Of a stretch of 22,272 nt of DNA, positions 15,001 through 19,833 are shown one piece after another (within the stretch, counting starts at the first letter, position 1; each line of letters opens with the position of its first letter). The stretch spans positions 1-22,272 of the forward strand of contig JAPPEF010000163.1 in NCBI GenBank assembly GCA_028875335.1, written 5' to 3'. Below the pieces are notes generated by a model. It was given only the letters and a program-made list of their open reading frames with translations, was not told the origin of the DNA and made no database searches. The stretch comes from Gemmatimonadota bacterium (GTDB lineage Bacteria; Latescibacterota; UBA2968; UBA8231). The translations under genes and the position numbers were made by a program.

Positions 15001-16413
15001 CAATTTGTCCTTGAGCACGGGACCAAAATCTTCGAGGTCGGCAAATAGGGCCTCGTCGTTTACTGCCCGCGCCAGCATGGCGTTGAGCAGGCGGCTCTGG
15101 CGGGACAGATTTTCGATATTCATCCGCTCTGGTGTATCGAACGGAGTATCGACGAGATAGCGGGCGTCGTTGACGGTCACAAACGACAGAGAAATGATCC
15201 CCGCGGTCAGCGCCTGCTCCCCACTGACCGAGACCCCGCCCGGCACAAAAGTCGACCAATCCATGCCGCGAATCGGGCTGATCCCATTGGCCAGCGGCCG
15301 TTCCTGCTCCAAGCCCAACCGAGCAGACTCCTCCTCGGCATAGGCTGTAAAACGCCGTCCAAAAGGCACGAAGAACCGCTTGAGATCGTAGCTAAAAGTA
15401 TTGTTCCAAATCCCTAGTCCGTCGGACTGACTCGTCAGATCAATGCAGATAAAGAGCTTGGGCTTGAGTGGCTCTTCCATCCGCTCGGCGTAGTAGGGAT
15501 GGAGGCGGGCGTGGCGATCGAGGAAGTGGACAATCCCCTGCTGCGCTTGGAAATGCGCGCCCGTGGCCACCAGCACGACCGGGCGTCTCGGAGGGTGACG
15601 CACCAGATGCTCGGCCAACGCCAGCAACGCGGCGATGCCGCTGGTCGCTTCGGCTGCCGGAGCCAAGGCTGGCACCACCGACATGCCGTCGTAATAGCTT
15701 TCGATGACAATGGTCTCGTCAGCCAGCGCCGGATCGGTGCCGGGGAGCCGACCCCAGATATTCCAAGCCGTCTCGCGTTGCCAGTCCATCCGCCCCTTGA
15801 GCACTGCGAAAGTCGGCTGCTGGAGCAACCGCTCTTTGAGCTGTAATCCGGCGGCTCTTTCAATCCAAAAGCGCGGGATGTCCAGCGGCGCAGTGGAGTA
15901 CTTGGCCGTAGCTTGATTGCGCGTGGTCTCCTCCGGCTCGATGAAGACAATGGCGCGCGCGCCCAGCGAAGCGGCCTGCAACCAGCGGCTCCAGCTATTG
16001 AACTCCATCAGCACTATCCGGCCGTCGAGTTCTCGGCCGGCGTACTCATCCCACTCGCCGTCCCCGCCGTATATCATCTCGCCCTTGTACTCGGGCAGAG
16101 TCGGGGTGCGGACTAAGTTGGGCCACAAGCCGTAGAGGCCATAGCGCTCCCCACTCTCTGGGAGGAGCAACTCGCCCCCTTGGTCGATGGGCACGGTGAC
16201 CTCGAAAGGTTCGCGCGCGACCTCTGCAAACCCGATCTCGCGCAAACGCTGCTCGACGTAATCCGCAGCCTTGGCCGCCCCAGGATAGCCGCTCACTCTA
16301 GAGCCGAGCGACGACAGATAAGCGACGGTTTCGCGCACGCCGTCCTCGCGCGCCCAACCGCTGTTTGCAGTCAGCACGAGGGCGCAGATGATGTAGTAAG
16401 CCGAGTGCCTCAT
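12010..16413 (-). CDS. Degenerate M28 peptidase domain fused to FtsX-like permease
   Basis: The product has 1467 residues from ATG 16413, which overlaps the upstream stop as ATGA; an upstream in-frame start at 16467 lies inside the previous gene and is less likely. Signal peptide 1-21 (ends NSGWA). Residues about 25-450 have the M28/PA-insert peptidase layout, but the metal and catalytic positions have changed: His to Tyr240 (YYDG for HYDS), the PG-x-DDN-x-SG ligand motif to PAAEATSG (252-259), the Glu-Glu pair to His-Phe (287-288), and the last His to Asp422 (DTPFDTPE for HTPxDT). Asp325 remains. A middle soluble region (480-690), a helical segment, three or four hydrophobic segments (765-845), an FtsX/MacB-type unit (TM near 888-912, periplasmic domain, TMs near 1185-1204, 1224-1250, 1272-1294) and a 150-residue soluble tail follow. 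No ABC ATPase gene is nearby. Confidence 0.85.
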   Translation of the reverse strand: MRHSAYYIICALVLTANSGWAREDGVRETVAYLSSLGSRVSGYPGAAKAADYVEQRLREIGFAEVAREPFEVTVPIDQGGELLLPESGERYGLYGLWPNLVRTPTLPEYKGEMIYGGDGEWDEYAGRELDGRIVLMEFNSWSRWLQAASLGARAIVFIEPEETTRNQATAKYSTAPLDIPRFWIERAAGLQLKERLLQQPTFAVLKGRMDWQRETAWNIWGRLPGTDPALADETIVIESYYDGMSVVPALAPAAEATSGIAALLALAEHLVRHPPRRPVVLVATGAHFQAQQGIVHFLDRHARLHPYYAERMEEPLKPKLFICIDLTSQSDGLGIWNNTFSYDLKRFFVPFGRRFTAYAEEESARLGLEQERPLANGISPIRGMDWSTFVPGGVSVSGEQALTAGIISLSFVTVNDARYLVDTPFDTPERMNIENLSRQSRLLNAMLARAVNDEALFADLEDFGPVLKDKLRSLRVKIRSFPRKSQVPDRPIANAIVVVNPWFKSHKGLRMARYHLTDDQGVANIDGLWTGAYPVAAYQVNPATGQIVYAPDLSKRGQQFSGAVVNGWMIDSKIRWNVNEKTIVVFPCISRPFYSMIDPRYLRSFKGITVIDANGVEPRQFGLARGLGDGEAVGVVFGPQDAAEDDGIKMIIDNRMLLLNSEGYEDEDQARGRGYALREESLIRTGMLAVEDMWQLNEARLRTLREHAIENQRLARLHQRSKGLIEEARQAEEVRDWERYVEHVRAALGVTARAYPEVLQTLNDVISGMVFFLALVIPTAFLGERLLFASSDIRRQLAGFAGLLLLIWTAISQVHPAFAIAHPLVILLAFAIMAMAAFVLAMLSARFNRYMKAYQAREAHVHETDISRASASYAAFMLGISNMRRRKLRTGLTLLTLVLLTFTVLSFTSFNTQIRYMAFAMDHEGTYEGMLIRDRNWNVLNHPTLDYARSHFATEGVVVPRNWYVAFDDEQKKYIEVFGDTSVVRATGMLGLMPEEVHVTGIDQALVGGSFFTHEDESSCLMAEGMAEALSIGPADLGTTTVRVFGRDLVVQGVFDPDLFEAVRDLDDESLTPADFQMSSAQALGPATQNKMSIALDESAHDIRPFIHLESDNVLVLPYGTLREAGGMLRSVAVRMEDGEQAQELIEDFLLRLAITLFAGLQDPDESAIKVFSYTSIGLTDVEGLGALVIPMFIAALIVLNAMMGAVYERFREISIYSSVGLAPLHIALLFVAEACVYAIIGVTLGYILGQSLGKVLIVLDLLQGISLNYSSMAAIVSALLVMAVVLLSTVYPARVAARTAVPDTVRRWTPPDPSGDRWEMEFPFMVSEGEVRGLCGFLAGYFSAYSEESIGDFYAEKVQLVEEAGERGPEYAVQLLLWLAPFDMGVSQFMQLEFLPTSVKSVYTVEIYIQRISGQDTFWQRVNHRFINGLRKEFLLWHTLATESKAHHRGVAEKMLAAAAETEHSA

Positions 16414-18566
16414 GCCCAAAAAATGGAGTTCCCCACTTTTCCTGTGAAGTAATCTATGACCAACCAAATTCCATTACACGAGACCTGCCCGCAGATCAGC
16501 CCTAAAAAAAACATCTGACTGCGGCGATACAAGGCTACTCCACCGAAGCGCATGATCATCTTCTTGATAAACCAAGCCAAGAACACGCTAAACCACACGA
16601 AGTTGAGCATGCCGTTAGCCCCAATCGGAAAGCCGATGGGATGTACGGGCCACCAAGGCAGGCGCTGCCGCGCCCACATCATCGCCCCCATCACCAGCCC
16701 ACCACTGGCCAAGAATCCCATTCCCGGCCAGTGTACGCCCGCCGGCTCCATGTTGCGAAACGCGGTGTTATACGCGGTTTCGGGCGCACCTTTGAAAAAC
16801 CAACCATTGAGGTTCACGCCGCCGTGCTTATAGGCCATGTGGAAAATCATCCAAAACGCACCGAGGGCACCGATGAAGAGTGCGAGAATAATAGCCCAAA
16901 ACACCAGCCGCCGCAGCCGCGGCTCCATCTCCTCGATTAGCTTGAGGGCATTGGTGCAGGTCGCCATGACGAACACCCGCACATCCGCGCCCCACATATA
17001 GGCCAACGACAGATTCCATACCCCGGTCCGGGTCACCAAGTCGGTCCCCAATCCTAGAATCACCAAGTCGGGTGCCGTCATTGGAGCGCGCACGGCCGCC
17101 AAGCCGGCTTCGGCGACAATCCGCGTCAACCCAAGAAAGATAAACAGGGCCAAGACGATAAAAACAAACGCCACCCACAGCGGCGTCCCCATGATCCACA
17201 GCCAGCACGACATGACCAAGACTCCACCCACAGCGCCGAAAAAAGACCAGCGATAGGACATGATCTCATCCCCATCCTCCACTTCTGGTGCCAAGCCGAG
17301 GGCTTTTTTGCACACATTGAAAAAGTGTTCCCTCCCCACCCACAAACCAATCAAAACCATGGCCAGCAAAGCACCGACCCCTTGGTAGGCCATCAGGGAA
17401 ACATCGGACACGCCGAAGACGACCTTCTGCTCGGACGTTACGCCAGCAAGCGCAAAGATCTCCTTTTCAAACTTGGCCAAGAGGTGAAAAAACCAAATGC
17501 CGGCAGCGATATTGGCATTGATGAAATACGAAAAGCCGACCATGGCAAAGCTGACGGTCAGTTCCAAAGTTTGCTTGCCCACTAAGGATATCGACGAACT
17601 CAGTGGAAAGACCGGAAAAGCCGGGTCGTAGCGGTGCAGAGCCTTCAAGCTGCCAAAAAAAATCGGCAGACTAAAACCAATCCACATGGCCGGCTGGCGA
17701 AAAAAGGTATTGATCTTAAGCCCGTGCTCCTCGCCGCGCACCATCGCCAGCCCCACCTGCGTGATCGGATAGGGTAGCCGCTCGCGCTCCATCCACTGCC
17801 GACGGACGATAACCGCGACCGACACCATGGTCACGTATAGCGCCAAGAGAAAGACCGCCCACCAGCACAAAGGCTCGACCCACGATGCGTAGGGAATCTC
17901 CTCCCCAGGTGCCAACCCTTCGTAAAAGGTCTTGCTGTCAGTCCCATCGTTGACGAGGACTTCTCGTGCGGAAAAATGGGGAAAGAGCTCTTCTCTCCAC
18001 TTGTTTTCCGGTGAAGCAAAGTAAAACACCGCCGTGATCATCGGCAGAATTTGTTCGCTCAGGCCCATAGTGCAAAGAGCCGAGACGATCAACAGCATGA
18101 CGTACACGAGAATCAACTCGGCCCGGTTGAGGACCAAACTTCGCCCGAAAGAGACCAATACCATATTGAGCAGAGATGAGGCGAGGATGAAGGTGGCAAA
18201 GAAAAAACCCGGAGCATAGGGATCGAGGGGAGCCACCCAACCATAGTAGAAGCCGTAGAGAGCGCACGAAATCAAGGCCCACACTACCGCGCCCAACGGG
18301 TTAGCGGCGACCTTGAACAGCACATTGAGCAGCCCGATGAGTACTAGAAACAAAAAAATGGCCCCCGGAGTACTGAAGTCCAAGGCCATGTAGGAGCCGC
18401 GTATGATCATGTTGCCGTACGGAGCGCCGACGGCTAGAAAAAAGCTGAGGAACGATCCCACCCAAAACGCACGCATGGTTAGCTGCTGGGTACCGGGCGG
18501 CGCAAGGAGAGCTTGGTCGCGCCCAGCGAGGTGGTGCAGGTAGTGAGTAGGTAAGCGTCTTAGCAA
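16410..18566 (-). CDS. DUF6785/OPT-like multi-pass transporter
   Basis: The 718-residue protein is dominated by hydrophobic helices (about 14-16), like the DUF6785/DUF6784 proteins related to oligopeptide transporters. Recognisable blocks are LTMRAFWVGSFLSFFLA at the N-terminus, RIVAEAGLAAVRAPM in the second half, WWPVHPIGFPIG, the basic FIKKMIMRFGGVALYRRS, and the C-terminal FFLGLICGQVSCNGIW ... GKVGNSIFWA. The transported solute is unknown; the family is usually described as peptide-transporter-like. The start is TTG 18566: AGGGGG (18574-18579) lies 7 nt upstream, and the extra N-terminal residues fit the family; ATG 18476 has no ribosome site. It is the first gene of the unit, 36 nt downstream of a plausible promoter, and overlaps the next gene by 4 nt. 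Confidence 0.88.
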   Translation of the reverse strand: MLRRLPTHYLHHLAGRDQALLAPPGTQQLTMRAFWVGSFLSFFLAVGAPYGNMIIRGSYMALDFSTPGAIFLFLVLIGLLNVLFKVAANPLGAVVWALISCALYGFYYGWVAPLDPYAPGFFFATFILASSLLNMVLVSFGRSLVLNRAELILVYVMLLIVSALCTMGLSEQILPMITAVFYFASPENKWREELFPHFSAREVLVNDGTDSKTFYEGLAPGEEIPYASWVEPLCWWAVFLLALYVTMVSVAVIVRRQWMERERLPYPITQVGLAMVRGEEHGLKINTFFRQPAMWIGFSLPIFFGSLKALHRYDPAFPVFPLSSSISLVGKQTLELTVSFAMVGFSYFINANIAAGIWFFHLLAKFEKEIFALAGVTSEQKVVFGVSDVSLMAYQGVGALLAMVLIGLWVGREHFFNVCKKALGLAPEVEDGDEIMSYRWSFFGAVGGVLVMSCWLWIMGTPLWVAFVFIVLALFIFLGLTRIVAEAGLAAVRAPMTAPDLVILGLGTDLVTRTGVWNLSLAYMWGADVRVFVMATCTNALKLIEEMEPRLRRLVFWAIILALFIGALGAFWMIFHMAYKHGGVNLNGWFFKGAPETAYNTAFRNMEPAGVHWPGMGFLASGGLVMGAMMWARQRLPWWPVHPIGFPIGANGMLNFVWFSVFLAWFIKKMIMRFGGVALYRRSQMFFLGLICGQVSCNGIWLVIDYFTGKVGNSIFWA

Positions 18567-18600
18567 GTTGGATCCCCCTGCTGTATCCCGATAGGTTTGT

Positions 18601-18606
18601 TATAAT
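18601..18606 (+). promoter_or_regulatory. Perfect -10 box for the divergent peptidase gene
   Basis: TATAAT on the plus strand at 18601-18606 matches the sigma70 -10 consensus exactly, but the 17-nt-upstream hexamer (CTGCTG) is a poor -35, so an activator or another sigma factor may be needed. It overlaps the minus-strand -10 box base for base, so the two directions should compete for polymerase. Confidence 0.4.
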
Positions 18607-18630
18607 AAGTAGCTTAATCGGTTGGGACAA
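18602..18630 (-). promoter_or_regulatory. Promoter for the eleven-gene minus-strand unit
   Basis: On the minus strand, TTGTCC (18625-18630, 4/6) and TATTAT (18602-18607, 5/6) are separated by 17 nt. This is the only sizeable non-coding gap upstream of the whole minus-strand unit. The expected start is about 28 nt before the TTG of the first gene, just ahead of its AGGGGG ribosome site. Confidence 0.5.
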
Positions 18631-18665
18631 TGCGATTTGACCGCATCGGTCTTTTGGGGTTTTTT
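18630..18665 (+). promoter_or_regulatory. Two mutually exclusive hairpins and T-tract in the peptidase leader
   Basis: In the short leader before the peptidase ATG, ATGCG (18630-18634) can pair with CGCAT (18642-18646), or GACCG (18639-18643) with CGGTC (18647-18651). The second hairpin is followed by TTTTGGGGTTTTTT. The layout resembles a tiny attenuator, but the stems are only 5 bp and could be chance. Confidence 0.2.
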
Positions 18666-18675
18666 CTTTCGCGTC

Positions 18676-19800
18676 ATGGAATTCGACTTTCTCCAGCTTG
18701 CCAAGCCGCTCATCCGCACCCCCACAGCCCCTTTCCACGAGCATTTTGCCCTCGGCATCGCGTGCTCATTTGCGGCCAAGCGGCCTCTAATCCAAGTGCT
18801 CCACGACCGCTGTGGCAACAGTTTGCTGCTCTACGACGGCGGAGCCCAAGAGGAGGAGGACGAATTTATCGTCTTGACCGCCCACCTCGACCACCCCGGC
18901 TTAGTGTGGAGAAGCTCGCAGGGGCCAAGCCGCGCACTATTTGAAATCCTCGGCGGCGTCGAACTGGAGCAGGCCCTAGCGACGGGCGTGCGCATATTCG
19001 ATCTAAATCGCTCGGCTACTCAGCGCGGAATTCCCGGCACCATCGTCCGTACGATAGAAGAAGGGACGCGCTATCCCCTGCTCGAAGTGGCCGCAGCACG
19101 CGACATCCCCCAAGGGCCGGGCACCTTTGCGATGTGGGATTTGCCGGCCTTTAGGGTGCAAGGGCGGCGATTGAGCGGACGGGCGATTGACGATTTGGCT
19201 GGTGCGGCCGTGGCTTTGTGCGTCTTGGATTCCTTGGTACGCCACCAAGCCTCGGTCCGCCTCGGCGTCTTGCTCACACGCGCTGAAGAGGTGGGGTTTG
19301 TCGGCATGCTTGCCGCGTTAGATGCTGGATTCTTGCCGCACCGCGCCCTCTACATCAACATCGAGTGCTCTAGCGTGGCGGCTGGGGCGGTGCTGGGCGC
19401 GGGGCCGATCTTGCGGGTGGGCGACCGGCTCTGGGTGTTCGACCCAGACATCAGCGGCGGGCTGGCTGCACTGGCTGACGAATTGGCCTCCCAACAGCCC
19501 TCTTTCCGCTATCAACGCAAGCTGATGGACAGCGGTGCTTGCGAAGCTACCCCGCTTATGCAGGCCGATTACCGCACGGGCGCGGTGGCGCTACCCCTCG
19601 GCAACTATCACAACTCGGGTCCGGGCGCGCAATTGGCCCCGGAGTACATCCACCTCGACGATGCCAACGGGCTAGTGCGCCTCCTCATCTACGTGGCCCA
19701 GCGCGGCATTGGCACGGGGCTGGCACATTCGGCCGCCGCGCTCGACTCCATGTTCGCCGGCCGCCTAGCGCAATACCGCGACCGCCTCTACCCCGTGTAG
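18676..19800 (+). CDS. M42-family metallo-aminopeptidase
   Basis: The 374-residue cytoplasmic enzyme has all the dinuclear-metal peptidase landmarks: AHLDHPG with His70 and Asp72, the bridging Asp at 172 (RAIDDLAG), the catalytic Glu pair at 204-205 (RAEEVGF), a metal-binding acid at 230 (NIECS, where Asp is more usual) and the final His312 (LGNYHNSG). M42 enzymes remove N-terminal residues from peptides or act as glycan-unrelated deblocking peptidases, often as dodecamers. ATG 18676 is chosen because MEFDFLQLAKPLIRTPTAPF is a typical peptidase N-terminus; an in-frame ATG at 18622 would add 18 unrelated residues. No strong ribosome site is seen. It diverges from the transporter unit and could degrade peptides that unit imports. 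Confidence 0.9.
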   Translation: MEFDFLQLAKPLIRTPTAPFHEHFALGIACSFAAKRPLIQVLHDRCGNSLLLYDGGAQEEEDEFIVLTAHLDHPGLVWRSSQGPSRALFEILGGVELEQALATGVRIFDLNRSATQRGIPGTIVRTIEEGTRYPLLEVAAARDIPQGPGTFAMWDLPAFRVQGRRLSGRAIDDLAGAAVALCVLDSLVRHQASVRLGVLLTRAEEVGFVGMLAALDAGFLPHRALYINIECSSVAAGAVLGAGPILRVGDRLWVFDPDISGGLAALADELASQQPSFRYQRKLMDSGACEATPLMQADYRTGAVALPLGNYHNSGPGAQLAPEYIHLDDANGLVRLLIYVAQRGIGTGLAHSAAALDSMFAGRLAQYRDRLYPV

Positions 19801-19833
19801 AAGCAGTAGACACTCCACCCCACTGCCGCTTTC

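Noticed and set aside
12010..16413. Calling the M28-like protein an active aminopeptidase
   Set aside because: At least four of the metal or catalytic positions are substituted, so only the fold is supported.
19801..19833. Terminator between the convergent peptidase and propeller genes
   Set aside because: Only a 5-bp GCAGT/ACTGC match with a long loop and no T-tract is visible.
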